Positions 1 to 8,935 of a stretch of 64,000 nt of DNA are shown in pieces. The stretch lies in NCBI RefSeq assembly GCF_038004425.1, contig NZ_JBBORC010000001.1, positions 1,899,001-1,963,000 of the forward strand, in the 5' to 3' direction. The position numbers and the translations under genes are program-made. A model generated the notes under the pieces. It ran no database searches. It saw nothing but the letters and a program-made list of their open reading frames with translations, and had not been told where the DNA came from. Position 1 is the first letter of the stretch; every line of letters starts with the position of its first letter. Source of the stretch: Solibacillus sp. FSL W7-1464 (lineage in GTDB: Bacteria; Bacillota; Bacilli; Bacillales_A; Planococcaceae).

Positions 1-677
1 CGGCTGGCGGTTCAGCGAAGCAAGGCCGTGACCGTACATTCCAGGCGATTTTGCCGTTGCGCGGTAAAGTAATCAATACCGAAAAGGCCAAGCTGCAGGA
101 CATTATGAAAAACGAAGAAATCGCGACGATTATCCATACGATCGGTGCCGGTGTCGGAGCTGATTTTTCGGTGCAGGATGCCGCTTACGATAAAGTGGTC
201 ATCATGACCGATGCCGATACAGATGGTGCCCATATTCAAGTGTTATTGCTGACATTCTTCTACCGTTATATGCGTCCGCTCATCGAAGCAGGGAAAGTGT
301 ATATCGCGTTGCCGCCTCTTTATAAAGTATCGAAAGGGTCCGGCAAAAAGCAGGAGCTTATGTATGCCTGGACTGAACAGGAGCTGAGTGCCGCAACGAA
401 AAAAATCGGCAAAGGCTATATTATTCAGCGCTACAAAGGGTTAGGTGAGATGAATGCCGACCAGCTTTGGGATACAACGATGAATCCGGAAACACGTACA
501 TTAATCCGCGTAAAAATTGAAGATGGTGCCCGTGCAGAACGTCGTATTACAACATTGATGGGCGATAAAGTAGAGCCCCGCCGTAAATGGATTGAATCAA
601 ACGTCAACTTCGGCATGGAAGAGGATGCAAGCATTTTAGAAAATGAATTCATCCAGCATGAGGAGGTTAACGAATAA
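1..677 (+). CDS. parE: DNA topoisomerase IV subunit B, C-terminal part (5' truncated by window edge)
   Basis: ParE is the ATPase/TOPRIM subunit of topoisomerase IV, which decatenates daughter chromosomes together with ParC. The reading frame is already open at base 3, so only about the last 225 residues are present. Visible are the GyrB/ParE signature around [13 protein letters not shown], the TOPRIM acidic motif [10 protein letters not shown] that chelates Mg2+, and the [10 protein letters not shown] block that precedes the C-terminal end. The stop overlaps the parC start by one base (TAATG), so the two genes are translationally coupled. ParE rather than GyrB follows from the parC partner immediately downstream. 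In B. subtilis parEC lies close to the terminus. Confidence 0.97.
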   Translation, partial: AGGSAKQGRDRTFQAILPLRGKVINTEKAKLQDIMKNEEIATIIHTIGAGVGADFSVQDAAYDKVVIMTDADTDGAHIQVLLLTFFYRYMRPLIEAGKVYIALPPLYKVSKGSGKKQELMYAWTEQELSAATKKIGKGYIIQRYKGLGEMNADQLWDTTMNPETRTLIRVKIEDGARAERRITTLMGDKVEPRRKWIESNVNFGMEEDASILENEFIQHEEVNE

Positions 678-3106
678 TGAGTTTTGTTGAAAAATTTCAA
701 GATCTGCCATTAGAAGAAGTAATGGGTGACCGTTTTGGTCGCTATTCCAAATATATTATTCAAGACCGTGCATTACCGGATACACGTGACGGGCTAAAAC
801 CTGTACAGCGTCGTATATTATATGCGATGTTCCATGAAGGTAATACGTTTGATAAACCGTTCCGTAAATCAGCAAAAACGGTCGGAAATGTAATCGGTAA
901 CTACCACCCGCACGGAGATTCTTCGGTATACGATGCGATGGTCCGTATGAGCCAGGACTGGAAAAGTCGTCAAATGCTTGTCGAAATGCATGGTAACAAC
1001 GGTTCTGTCGATGGAGACCCGCCGGCCGCAATGCGTTACACAGAAGCGCGACTTTCAGCAATTGCCGCAGAACTATTACGTGATATAAACAAAAATACAG
1101 TTGAATTCGTACCAAACTTCGATGATCAGGATATGGAACCAACTGTATTGCCATCTCGTTTCCCGAATTTATTAGTCAACGGCGCAACAGGGATTTCGGC
1201 CGGTTATGCGACGGATATTCCGCCACATAATCTGCAGGAAGCACTTGATGCGGTTTTAATGCGTCTTGACAACAAAAACTGTACAGTCGATGAACTGATG
1301 ACCGTTATTAAAGGTCCCGATTTTCCTACAGGCGGAATTATTCAAGGTATTGACGGCATAAAAAAAGCGTACGAAACAGGTAAAGGGAAAATCATTGTCC
1401 GTTCACGTACAGAAATTGAACAGTTAAAAGGCAATAAAGAGCAGATTATCATTTCCGAAATCCCGTTTGAAGTAAATAAGGCCAACATGATTCGTAAAAT
1501 GGACGAGCTGCGCGTAAATGACCGCCGTTTAGATGGTATTTCCGAAATTCGCGATGAATCGGACCGTGATGGTTTACGAATTGTTGTCGAACTGAAAAAA
1601 GATGTGCCTGCACAGGGGATATTAAACTTCTTATTAAAATCGACGGATTTGCAAGTTTCATATAACTTCAATATGATTGCGATTCATAACCGTCGTCCAA
1701 TGATGATGACATTGCCGCTCATGTTGGATGCGTACATTGATCACCAGAAGGAAATTGTGCGACGCCGATCCCAATATGACTTAACAAAAGCAGAAGATCG
1801 CTTACATATCGTTGAAGGTCTTATGAAAGCCTTGTCCATTTTAGATGAAGTGATTGAAACCATCCGTGCATCGAAAGATAAACGCGATGCGAAAAATAAC
1901 ATTATGGAAAAATTCGGCTTTACGGAAGAACAGGCAGAAGCGATTGTCAGCCTTCAACTTTACCGTTTGACGAATACCGATATTACGCAACTGCAAAAAG
2001 AGCAAGATGAATTACATGAGCTTGTTGTGAAACTGAAAGCCATTTTAGAGGACGAGAAGAAGTTGATCCGTGTTATTAAGTCCGAATTGAATGACATTAA
2101 AAAACGCTTTACATTACCTCGCCTTTCTACAATTGAAGCTGAAATCGAAGAAATTAAAGTAACGCGTGATGTATTGGTGCCAAGTGAGGAAGTTGTCGTA
2201 ACCGTGACAAAAGACGGCTATGTAAAACGTACAAGTCTGCGTTCACACAGTGCATCCAACGGCAAGGATTTTGCGATGAAAGATTCCGATTACTTACTGT
2301 ATGAAGCGAACTTGAATACGCAGCATCATTTACTTCTGTTTACGAACAAAGGGCACTACATTTACCAGCCGGTACATGAATTGCCGGATATTCGCTGGAA
2401 AGATCTAGGGCAGCACATTTCAAGTATTGTGCCGATTGACCCAAATGAAGAAATTATCGAAGTCATCGGTATTGAAACATTCGAACAACCGGATACGTAT
2501 GTATTCACCGCTACAAAAGAGGGGCAAATCAAGCGTTCGGCACTTGCCGATTATATCGTCACTCGTTATTCGAAACCGATTAAGACAATGAATTTAAAAG
2601 GTGCAGACGAGATGATTTTTGCGCGTCTTGTTACGGATAAGGAAGAAGTATTGCTTTCTACGAACACAAGCTATACAATCCGTTTCCCTATGGAAGATCT
2701 TCCGGTCACAGGGGTAAAAACAGCAGGCGTTAAAGGAATTATTGTTAAAGAGGGCGAGTATCTTGCGGCGGTTGCATTGTTAAATCCCGAGAAGGAACAG
2801 GAACTCGTTATCGTCACACAGCGCGGTGCCGTTAAACGAATGCTGTTATCGGAACTGGAACTGGGCAACCGTGCAAAACGCGGTGTCGTTATTTTAAAAG
2901 AGTTAAAATCGAACCCGCACCGTATTTATACAATTTTAGTTGTCAACTTTAGAAATACAATTACAATCGAGACCGACAAAGGCATACAGGAAACGATTTC
3001 AGTGACATCCTTAACGAGGGCGGACCGTTATTCAAATGGTTCACTACGGATTGATACAGAAGGCGATGGAGCAATCTGCCGCGCCTATGTTGAAAAGACG
3101 GAGTAG
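677..3106 (+). CDS. parC: DNA topoisomerase IV subunit A
   Basis: ParC is the DNA breakage-reunion subunit of topoisomerase IV. The 809 residues match the usual length of Gram-positive ParC/GrlA. The quinolone-resistance region reads [12 protein letters not shown] near residues 77-88; the serine equivalent to S. aureus Ser80 is present and the usual Glu84 is Asp, a normal family variant. The catalytic tyrosine is Y121 in [10 protein letters not shown]. Beyond about residue 500 comes the beta-pinwheel C-terminal domain, with repeated blade motifs such as TKDGYVKR and TQRGAVKR. An AGGAGG sits upstream of the ATG inside the end of parE, and the one-base overlap indicates an operon. Confidence 0.97.
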   Translation: MSFVEKFQDLPLEEVMGDRFGRYSKYIIQDRALPDTRDGLKPVQRRILYAMFHEGNTFDKPFRKSAKTVGNVIGNYHPHGDSSVYDAMVRMSQDWKSRQMLVEMHGNNGSVDGDPPAAMRYTEARLSAIAAELLRDINKNTVEFVPNFDDQDMEPTVLPSRFPNLLVNGATGISAGYATDIPPHNLQEALDAVLMRLDNKNCTVDELMTVIKGPDFPTGGIIQGIDGIKKAYETGKGKIIVRSRTEIEQLKGNKEQIIISEIPFEVNKANMIRKMDELRVNDRRLDGISEIRDESDRDGLRIVVELKKDVPAQGILNFLLKSTDLQVSYNFNMIAIHNRRPMMMTLPLMLDAYIDHQKEIVRRRSQYDLTKAEDRLHIVEGLMKALSILDEVIETIRASKDKRDAKNNIMEKFGFTEEQAEAIVSLQLYRLTNTDITQLQKEQDELHELVVKLKAILEDEKKLIRVIKSELNDIKKRFTLPRLSTIEAEIEEIKVTRDVLVPSEEVVVTVTKDGYVKRTSLRSHSASNGKDFAMKDSDYLLYEANLNTQHHLLLFTNKGHYIYQPVHELPDIRWKDLGQHISSIVPIDPNEEIIEVIGIETFEQPDTYVFTATKEGQIKRSALADYIVTRYSKPIKTMNLKGADEMIFARLVTDKEEVLLSTNTSYTIRFPMEDLPVTGVKTAGVKGIIVKEGEYLAAVALLNPEKEQELVIVTQRGAVKRMLLSELELGNRAKRGVVILKELKSNPHRIYTILVVNFRNTITIETDKGIQETISVTSLTRADRYSNGSLRIDTEGDGAICRAYVEKTE

Positions 3107-3155
3107 GGATTCATGTATAATAGCCGAATTCAAAACATATGATAAAAGTAATTCA

Positions 3156-3184
3156 TTGACATGAAAGGCATACTTTCATACAAT
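3156..3184 (+). promoter_or_regulatory. Strong sigma-A type promoter of the small antisense RNA
   Basis: TTGACA (3156-3161), exactly 17 bp, then TACAAT (3179-3184). The predicted start is near 3191. It drives only the short transcript ending at the terminator at 3228-3257, so it cannot be a promoter for a neighbouring protein gene. Confidence 0.8.
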
Positions 3185-3201
3185 GAAGTTAGTAAGATTC
3201 A

Positions 3202-3226
3202 TGCGTGATGGATCTACAGTAGTACA
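3202..3226 (+). repeat. Direct repeats, copy 1 (in the antisense RNA)
   Basis: TGCGTGATGGAT (3202-3213) and ACAGTAGTACA (3216-3226), separated by 2 nt. Both blocks are identical to copy 2 at 3449-3476, where the spacer is 5 nt. Confidence 0.9.
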
Positions 3227-3227
3227 G

Positions 3228-3257
3228 AGCGGTTGGGTGGCCCCCAATCGCTTTTTT
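3228..3257 (+). terminator. Intrinsic terminator of the antisense RNA
   Basis: Ten-base-pair stem AGCGGTTGGG / CCCAATCGCT with one G-T pair and a 5-nt loop, followed by TTTTTT. Confidence 0.85.
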
Positions 3258-3279
3258 ATTTATTCATTTTTAATGAAAC

Positions 3280-3314
3280 AAAAAACACCACCTAGATGGC
3301 GAGTCTAAGTGGTG
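3280..3314 (-). terminator. Intrinsic terminator of the 46-residue gene
   Basis: Arms CACCACCTAGA (3286-3296) and TCTAAGTGGTG (3304-3314) pair with one G-U. On the minus strand the stem is followed by a run of six T. It lies tail-to-tail with the antisense-RNA terminator, about 20 bp apart. Confidence 0.85.
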
Positions 3315-3326
3315 AAAATAAATTTT

Positions 3327-3467
3327 TTACAGCATCATCCGGAAAAAACGATAAATGGTATCGACAATACGAAAAATGTCTGTCGCATAACGAAAAATGG
3401 CGAGTTTTTCCTTACGCTTTTTTTCCGAAACAGCCTTAGCCTTTTCTTTGCGTGATGGATAAGACAC
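3327..3467 (-). CDS. 46-residue basic/hydrophobic protein, candidate type I toxin
   Basis: The frame starts at GTG (3467) with an excellent Shine-Dalgarno AAAGGAGGTG nine bases upstream, and stops at 3327. The 46-residue product has a very basic N-terminal third (SRKEKAKAVSEKKRKEK) followed by a hydrophobic, probably amphipathic helix containing IFRYATDIFRIVDTIYRFF. I do not recognise the family; it is not Fst. The Shine-Dalgarno is locked in a perfect 7-bp hairpin (CTCCTTT / AAAGGAG, 3478-3494). The start region is complementary to the small RNA at 3191-3257. The gene has its own extended -10 promoter and terminator, so it is an isolated transcription unit. A toxin role is inferred from this architecture; a small regulatory or membrane-associated peptide is the alternative. 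Confidence 0.72.
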   Translation of the reverse strand: MSYPSRKEKAKAVSEKKRKEKLAIFRYATDIFRIVDTIYRFFRMML

Positions 3468-3476
3468 AGTAGTACA
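3449..3476 (+). repeat. Direct repeats, copy 2 (over the start of the 46-residue gene)
   Basis: TGCGTGATGGAT (3449-3460) and ACAGTAGTACA (3466-3476), identical to copy 1 at 3202-3226. They overlap the last bases of the Shine-Dalgarno, the GTG start and codons 2-7 of the minus-strand gene. Confidence 0.9.
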
Positions 3477-3477
3477 C

Positions 3478-3494
3478 CTCCTTTACAAAAGGAG
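3478..3494 (-). promoter_or_regulatory. Hairpin sequestering the ribosome-binding site
   Basis: In the minus-strand mRNA, CTCCTTT-TGT-AAAGGAG forms a perfect 7-bp stem that buries the Shine-Dalgarno. Buried ribosome-binding sites are a common feature of type I toxin mRNAs. Confidence 0.7.
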
Positions 3495-3515
3495 TCAGCT
3501 GGATGCTGCTTTTCT

Positions 3516-3524
3516 ATTGTATCA
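3516..3524 (-). promoter_or_regulatory. Extended -10 promoter of the 46-residue gene
   Basis: Minus strand TGATACAAT (TGN plus TACAAT). No good -35 is seen, as is usual for extended -10 promoters. A start near 3509 would give a leader of about 42 nt that contains the hairpin at 3478-3494. Confidence 0.55.
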
Positions 3525-3573
3525 TGAAATATTAAGGAGAATATTCCTGTTTTTTATAGAAAAAAAGTATAGT

Positions 3574-3622
3574 AAAAGCGTCAAATTCCGGCAAGAAATT
3601 CTCCGGATTTTGACGCTTTTTT
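3574..3622 (-). terminator. Hairpin terminator overlapping the end of the upstream gene
   Basis: Eighteen-base arms (3574-3591 and 3603-3620) pair with one mismatch around an 11-nt loop. There is a T run on either strand (TTTT minus, TTTTTT plus). The last codons of the 140-residue gene lie within one arm. Confidence 0.6.
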
Positions 3623-4003
3623 ATTCGTGAGCATTTTTACAAAGGTCCATTTTTGTTCAGGCGGCAAAAGAATATTATTTTGTTTGACCGCACCGATCGT
3701 AAATCCCGTATAATCTTTTTCGACGACAAACTGGTAAATATCCTGCTGTTCATCATTCGTTCCAGTAAACTGAACGACATGCTGGCCATTTCGCGCGGTA
3801 AAGTACTCCCAGTAGGTCAATTCATAATGGCCACCGAATACTTCAGCAATGTGCAACTCTTCGTTAAAAGGCCATTGCTGCGCTTTTACATAATCGATAT
3901 AAGGGGAGTCCGTTTCAATTTCTTCCCCGTTCAGTACAAAGCCGACAATACAACCCATCACTACGACACAAATGAATACGCGTATATGTTGACCAAGCGT
4001 CAT
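3581..4003 (-). CDS. Hypothetical membrane-anchored protein (140 aa)
   Basis: Family not recognised. The start at 4003 is preferred because GAGGAG lies seven bases before that ATG, whereas an upstream in-frame ATG at 4018 sits inside the Shine-Dalgarno itself. An N-terminal hydrophobic segment (about residues 7-25, containing VFICVVVMGCIVGFVL) is followed by a roughly 115-residue outside domain rich in aromatic and acidic residues. The VMGC stretch is not a good lipobox, so an uncleaved anchor is more likely than a lipoprotein. It stands alone between two terminators. Confidence 0.75.
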   Translation of the reverse strand: MTLGQHIRVFICVVVMGCIVGFVLNGEEIETDSPYIDYVKAQQWPFNEELHIAEVFGGHYELTYWEYFTARNGQHVVQFTGTNDEQQDIYQFVVEKDYTGFTIGAVKQNNILLPPEQKWTFVKMLTNKKASKSGEFLAGI

Positions 4004-4054
4004 CGCCTCACTCCTCATAATAGAATAGGGGAGATTTCATCATAACAGTGAAGT

Positions 4055-4091
4055 TATAAAAATCAGCCTCTAACACAGTTAGAAGCTGATT
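4055..4091 (-). terminator. Bidirectional terminator after the symporter gene
   Basis: AATCAGCCTCTAAC / GTTAGAAGCTGATT, 14 bp with one G-T and a 3-nt loop; T runs on both strands. Confidence 0.8.
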
Positions 4092-4130
4092 CGTTTTTTC
4101 CTCAACTCGTCAAAGTTAGGAAGGTTATTT

Positions 4131-5684
4131 TTAGTGAGAAATGTCCTGTACAGAAATACCAGTTTGCGCTTTTACTTCAACTTCACGGTATTTCAGATCA
4201 TTTCTTTCTTTAGAAATGAGTGTACCGATAAACCCGCCCAGGAAACCAAGAGGTACGGAAATTAATGCAGGGTTCGTTAACATAATTAACGGCTCACCCA
4301 CAAAGATTGCTTTACCTTCAACCGGATTCCATACGTTTGGAGATACTGCAACTAAGATCAATGCAGAGATTAAACCTGTTAACATTGCTGTAACCGCACC
4401 TGATGTGTTGAAACGTTTCCAGTAAATTGTGTAGATGATTACCGGTAAGTTCGCTGATGCCGCGATACAGAATGCTAATGATACTAAGAATGCCACGTTT
4501 AATGTTTGAGCACCTAAAGCTAACAGAATCGAAACAACCGAGATAATGATTGAGCCGATACGGGCTGCTTTAACCGCTTCTTTTTCAGTAACTTTCCCTT
4601 TTTTAATAATCTGTCCGTAAATATCATGTGATAGGGCAGATGCACCGGAAAGTACTAAACCTGCTACTACCGCTAAGATTGTCGCGAATGCTACCGCACA
4701 CACGAATGAGAACAGAATGTCGCCACCAAGCGCTTGTGCCAATAGTGGGGCAGCCATGTTTCCTGCCGGGTTCGCTTCTATGATTTTGTCTGCACCAACG
4801 AATGCTGCTGCACCGAAACCTAGGAAGATTGTTAATACATAGAATAAACCAACAATCCAAGTAGCCCAAATTACTGAAGAACGAGCTGTTTGTGCGTCTT
4901 TTACTGTGAAGAAACGCATTAGGATATGTGGAAGACCCGCTGTACCAAGCACTAACGCCATCAGCATTGAAATTGTATCAATACCGTCTGTATAACGTAA
5001 ACCTGGATTTAAGTAAGCTGCACCATGTTCAGTTTCAGTTGTCATTTGCGTAAACATTTGTGCAATCGAGAAGTCGAATTTTGCTAATACTAAAAATGAA
5101 ATAATGACAGTACCTAACATTAATAGCGCTGCTTTAATGATCTGTACCCAAGATGTTGCCGTCATACCACCGAATAATACGTAAATTGTCATCATGACAC
5201 CAACTAAAAGTACCGCCATCCAGTATTCAATACCTAACAGTAATTGAATAAGGGCACCTGCACCTACAAGCTGTGCGATCATGTAGAACAATACAATTGT
5301 AATCGTAGATAATGCTGCTGTACCACGAACTTTTGCTTTATCGAAACGAGCTGTGATCATGTCGGCTAATGTGAATCGGCCTAAGTTACGTAATGGCTCA
5401 GCTACGATATATAAAACTACTAAATAGGCTACAAGGTAACCGATCGAGAAGAAGAAGCCATCGAATCCGAACAAGGCAATCGAACCCGCGATACCCAGGA
5501 ATGATGCTGCCGATAAGTAGTCACCGGCAATGGCCATACCATTTTGCCAGCCTGTTAACCCGCCGCCAGCTGTATAGAAATCCGACGCGCTGGATGTACG
5601 TTTAGATGCCCACCAGGTAATGACTAACGTTAAACCTACGATTGCTACGAAGAAGAAGACGGCTGTAAAACTCATCCCATTCAT
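4131..5684 (-). CDS. Sodium:solute symporter, acetate/cation permease (ActP/YwcA-like), copy 1
   Basis: The 517-residue protein of the SSS family has about 13 membrane segments and probably imports a short-chain monocarboxylate such as acetate with Na+. The family core is visible as SDFYTAGGGLTGWQNGMAIAG near residues 32-52 and as the GGMTATSWVQ block. Its start overlaps the preceding DUF485 gene by four bases. The same DUF485-SSS pairing is seen in E. coli yjcH-actP and B. subtilis ywcB-ywcA. A closely similar second pair lies directly upstream at 6501-8392. The exact substrate is not shown by the sequence. Confidence 0.9.
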   Translation of the reverse strand: MNGMSFTAVFFFVAIVGLTLVITWWASKRTSSASDFYTAGGGLTGWQNGMAIAGDYLSAASFLGIAGSIALFGFDGFFFSIGYLVAYLVVLYIVAEPLRNLGRFTLADMITARFDKAKVRGTAALSTITIVLFYMIAQLVGAGALIQLLLGIEYWMAVLLVGVMMTIYVLFGGMTATSWVQIIKAALLMLGTVIISFLVLAKFDFSIAQMFTQMTTETEHGAAYLNPGLRYTDGIDTISMLMALVLGTAGLPHILMRFFTVKDAQTARSSVIWATWIVGLFYVLTIFLGFGAAAFVGADKIIEANPAGNMAAPLLAQALGGDILFSFVCAVAFATILAVVAGLVLSGASALSHDIYGQIIKKGKVTEKEAVKAARIGSIIISVVSILLALGAQTLNVAFLVSLAFCIAASANLPVIIYTIYWKRFNTSGAVTAMLTGLISALILVAVSPNVWNPVEGKAIFVGEPLIMLTNPALISVPLGFLGGFIGTLISKERNDLKYREVEVKAQTGISVQDISH

Positions 5685-6007
5685 AATTTACGACCTCCTT
5701 CATATTCCGCAATAATCGCTTTCGCTTCTGCGTCATATTTGTTTGCACGCGCTACATAGAAGTGAGCTAAGCCCCATGTCATTACGAACAAACCTGCTGA
5801 ATACAGCCATACCCATGTGATATCACCAATCGCTTTTTGATGTAAGATTTCTGTAAACGAAGTTAAGATTGGCAGTAACATATAAAGTACTAAAAAGATT
5901 GCGGTAACCGACCATAAAAATGAATTCTTTTTCTTCGCAAGTTGCCTGAAAGATTGCTGTGATGCAATTCTCTCATAATCAATAATCGGCTTTTGATTAT
6001 TCCCCAT
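5681..6007 (-). CDS. DUF485 family inner-membrane protein, copy 1
   Basis: The 108-residue partner of the symporter has two membrane segments (about residues 31-53 and 65-87), typical of the YjcH/YwcB family. The start at 6007 is preferred over 6013 because GGGGGA lies six bases before the second ATG and directly abuts the first. It overlaps the symporter start by four bases, so the two are translationally coupled. Its molecular role is unknown; the constant pairing suggests an accessory subunit. Confidence 0.88.
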   Translation of the reverse strand: MGNNQKPIIDYERIASQQSFRQLAKKKNSFLWSVTAIFLVLYMLLPILTSFTEILHQKAIGDITWVWLYSAGLFVMTWGLAHFYVARANKYDAEAKAIIAEYEGGRKL

Positions 6008-6082
6008 GAACATTCCCCCATTTTGTGATAATTATTACTGCTTAATGTACGTAAAATTCTGCTTTTAGGATTTTACATTTTC

Positions 6083-6111
6083 ATTCTATTTTAGCTGTAA
6101 CAAAATTGCAA
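6083..6111 (-). promoter_or_regulatory. Sigma-A promoter for the first DUF485-symporter pair
   Basis: Minus strand TTGCAA, 17 bp, TAGAAT, located about 75 bp before the start codon. Confidence 0.6.
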
Positions 6112-6410
6112 CACTTTTTAAATAAATTATGGGGAAAAATTTATTGCAAAAATAAGTTTAATAGAGAAAAAATAATACATTAAGGGGAGAATATTAAATT
6201 GTTATATTTTAGATATTCAATGCAAACGTAGTATTTACATGGGTTTGGAGGGTCCTGGATATGAAAGTATTACAAAAAATCTGAAAATTAATCATAAGAA
6301 AATATTATTCAATTCTATAAGTAAAAGTAATATTTAAAAAATGATTTATTTTACAAAAAAATAAATTCAGTATATTCGAAAAGTTATATTCATGTAAAAA
6401 ATGGTATAAA
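6112..6410. other. AT-rich intergenic stretch without recognised genes
   Basis: Very AT-rich DNA between the two symporter operons. The only item seen is a 7-codon frame (6261-6284) with GGAGGG in front, too short to call. Confidence 0.5.
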
Positions 6411-6458
6411 AAAGCAAAAAACTGCTCGAAAACAGAAAATATTTTCGAGACAGTTTTT
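6411..6458 (-). terminator. Terminator of the second symporter operon
   Basis: Minus strand AAACTGTCTCGAAAA pairs with TTTTCGAGCAGTTT with one bulge, followed by TTTTTT. Confidence 0.7.
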
Positions 6459-6500
6459 ATTTATTGAAATCTTTTGTTCTATTTTATTTTCTTATAATAA

Positions 6501-8051
6501 TTAGTGGGAAACATCTTGTACAGAAATACCTGTATGTGCTTTAACGCGGATTTCTTTATAAACACGTTCCGCCTCTGCTTGTTCCACTTTGTGTGCTGTT
6601 AATATCGAGCCTAGGTATCCTGCAAAGAAGCTTAGAGGAATCGTAATGATGGCAGGTACCGCTAAATTCACGATTGGTTCACCTACAAAAATCGCATTTC
6701 CTGTAGGACTCCAAATATTTGGACCAAGCGCACCTAATACTAGACAAGATACTAAACCCGTTACCATTGCAGCAACCGCGCCATTTGAATTGAATTTCTT
6801 CCAATAGATTGTATAGAGGATAACCGGTAAGTTTGCCGATGCCCCGATACAAAATGCAAACGATACTAAGAAGGAAACGTTTAGGCTTTGTGCAAATAAT
6901 GCCAAAATAATAGAAACAATCGCAATGGAAATAGAACCGATTCTTGCAGCTAATACTTGCTGTTTCTCCGTTAATTTTCCGTCTTTCAGAATTTCACCGT
7001 AAATATCATGGGAAATCGCTGATGCACCTGTTAATACTAAACCGGATACAACCGCTAATATAGTAGCAAATGCAACCGCACAAATGAATGACAGTAAAAT
7101 ATTGCCGCCTAAAAACTCTGCCAACAGTGGGGCAGCCGTGTTACCTGCAGCATTTTCCGCGATGATCTTATCAAAGCCGACGAAATGCATGGCACCAAAA
7201 CCTAAGAAAATCGTCAGTGAGAAGAAGATCGCCGTAATCCATGTTGTCCATGAAATGGATGCACGTGCCGTTTTCGCATCTTTTACAGTAAAGAATCGCA
7301 TTAAAATATGTGGTAAACCTGATGTACCGAGCACTAAGGCAAGCATCATCGAAACCGAATCGATTGTAGATGTGTACTTCATACCCGGCACTAAGTACTC
7401 GTCCCCGTAATTTGTGCTGACCGTATCAAACATTTTCACTAAATTGAAATCAAACTTCGAAAATACTAAAAACGCCAATAATGTCGTACCGAACAACAAT
7501 AGTCCCGCTTTAATAATCTGTACCCAGCTCGTTGCCGTCATTCCGCCGAACAATACATACGTCGTCATCATGACACCTACGATCAAAACAGCCATCCAAT
7601 ACTCGATACCGAATAAAAGTTTAATTAATGCACCGGCACCAACCAATTGAGCAATCATGTACAAAATTACGATAATAATCGTACCTGTAGCCGCTACACC
7701 GCGAATTCGTTTTTCATTAAAACGCGCAGTCAGCATATCCGCTAATGTATAGCGTCCTAAATTACGCATCGGTTCTGCTATTATATATAGAAGAACTAGA
7801 TTTGCGACAACATATCCGACAGAGAAGAAGAAGCCGTCAAAGCCTGTTAATGCAATCGCTCCGGAAACTCCAAGGAATGCAGCTGCAGATAAGTAGTCAC
7901 CAGCAATGGCAAAGCCGTTTTGCCAACCTTTTAAACCTCCGCCAGCTGTGTAGAAATCGCTTGCGGATGAAGTTCTCTTAGAAGCGATATATGTAACGAT
8001 CAGTGTTAAACCTACGATACCAATAAAGAAACCTGCTGAAACGAGATTCAT
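6501..8051 (-). CDS. Sodium:solute symporter, acetate/cation permease (ActP/YwcA-like), copy 2
   Basis: The 516-residue SSS transporter is a clear paralogue of the one at 4131-5684. The two share long identical stretches, such as SDFYTAGGGL, GGMTATSWVQIIKA and the C-terminal KAHTGISVQD, with differences concentrated in loops. It is two bases from the upstream DUF485 gene. Separate promoters and terminators for the two pairs suggest different regulation or substrates rather than a simple dosage duplication. Confidence 0.9.
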   Translation of the reverse strand: MNLVSAGFFIGIVGLTLIVTYIASKRTSSASDFYTAGGGLKGWQNGFAIAGDYLSAAAFLGVSGAIALTGFDGFFFSVGYVVANLVLLYIIAEPMRNLGRYTLADMLTARFNEKRIRGVAATGTIIIVILYMIAQLVGAGALIKLLFGIEYWMAVLIVGVMMTTYVLFGGMTATSWVQIIKAGLLLFGTTLLAFLVFSKFDFNLVKMFDTVSTNYGDEYLVPGMKYTSTIDSVSMMLALVLGTSGLPHILMRFFTVKDAKTARASISWTTWITAIFFSLTIFLGFGAMHFVGFDKIIAENAAGNTAAPLLAEFLGGNILLSFICAVAFATILAVVSGLVLTGASAISHDIYGEILKDGKLTEKQQVLAARIGSISIAIVSIILALFAQSLNVSFLVSFAFCIGASANLPVILYTIYWKKFNSNGAVAAMVTGLVSCLVLGALGPNIWSPTGNAIFVGEPIVNLAVPAIITIPLSFFAGYLGSILTAHKVEQAEAERVYKEIRVKAHTGISVQDVSH

Positions 8052-8053
8052 CG

Positions 8054-8392
8054 TTATGCACCTGCCTTTTCGTATTCTTGTAAAACAGCTGCCGCCGCTT
8101 TATCGAAATTTGCTGCCATTTTTACATAGAGTGTACATAAAATAATTGTCATAATGAATAGGGCAAGCGAGTAGACCCAAACCCAAGTAATACTGCCGAC
8201 AGCCTTCTGTTGTAACACAGGTGTGAATGCCAGGATGGGCAGTAAGATGTAAAATGTCAAAAATGTTATAGTTATTCCGAATAAAAATGTGTTTTTCTTC
8301 TTTACAAACTGATTGAATGTTTCCATGCGATCGATTTTATCATAGTTAATGCCATCGCATTTCGCTGAGATTTTGTTTTCTAATTGACTCAA
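8054..8392 (-). CDS. DUF485 family inner-membrane protein, copy 2
   Basis: The 112-residue paralogue of the protein at 5681-6007 shares the FxxxxKKKNxFL motif and two membrane segments. It starts with TTG at 8392, preceded by AAGGGGGA at a good distance. It is followed two bases later by its symporter. Confidence 0.85.
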   Translation of the reverse strand: MSQLENKISAKCDGINYDKIDRMETFNQFVKKKNTFLFGITITFLTFYILLPILAFTPVLQQKAVGSITWVWVYSLALFIMTIILCTLYVKMAANFDKAAAAVLQEYEKAGA

Positions 8393-8464
8393 CGGAATTC
8401 CCCCTTATGAAAAATTATTCTGTTTTAAACGGCATATTACTATTCGAATCCGTTAATAGTACTC

Positions 8465-8493
8465 ATTGTAAGAGGGGATAGAATATAATGCAA
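8465..8493 (-). promoter_or_regulatory. Sigma-A promoter for the second DUF485-symporter pair
   Basis: Minus strand TTGCAT, 17 bp, TACAAT, about 75 bp before the start, the same placement as for copy 1. Confidence 0.65.
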
Positions 8494-8935
8494 TAATAAT
8501 TTTTCTGAAAAGTTGGAATGTTTAAAATGCGAATGGAGTAGAATTATCAAGTTTTAAGAAGATAAAATGGAAGGAGATATGTTTGGGATTTACAAAGGAA
8601 TACTATTTGCGGAAAGGAGATTAATGAAAAATATATTTTAGCTAGAAATTAAAACACATAAAGCACAATATTATATTTCGATACTTAAAATATCTGTAAT
8701 TTAAGTTAATATTGAGTCATTCAGCACATTGTACTATAACACAAAATGAATAGTAAAAATCTGATATACTAACATTGTGAAAATTTTTATTTTATAGGAG
8801 GGAATCCTTTCTTCTAGAACAATTATGTTATTTACAAAATATGAAAGTAAAATAATAATATTTTGACTTGGTTTAAGAAAAAACCCGAGTTATTATAAAT
8901 AAATAATCAAAAAAGTATTAAATTGGAGGAATATC
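8494..8935. other. AT-rich intergenic region upstream of the GNAT gene
   Basis: No gene seen. A TGATATACT extended -10 on the plus strand (8762-8770) is the best promoter candidate for the gene starting at 8936; its -35 is poor. Confidence 0.4.

Larger units (their letters stand above)
3191..3257 (+). ncRNA. Candidate ~67-nt antisense RNA (type I antitoxin-like)
   Basis: The interval between a consensus promoter and a strong intrinsic terminator is only about 67 nt and has no convincing ribosome-binding site. Its 5' half (3202-3226) contains two blocks, TGCGTGATGGAT and ACAGTAGTACA, that recur in the same order and strand at 3449-3460 and 3466-3476. That second site is the translation start of the minus-strand gene at 3327-3467. 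Because that gene is read from the other strand, this RNA can pair with its mRNA over 12 + 11 nt, covering the spacer, the start codon and the first codons. This is the arrangement of RNA II in the par (Fst) locus of pAD1. Expression is inferred. Confidence 0.65.

Noticed and set aside
3201-3300. Possible small protein from the ATG at 3201 in the antisense RNA
   Set aside because: No Shine-Dalgarno precedes it and the frame runs through the terminator stem; the RNA ends near 3257.
6261-6284. Seven-codon frame MKVLQKI with GGAGGG upstream
   Set aside because: Too short, in AT-rich DNA with no downstream gene on that strand; no leader-peptide logic.
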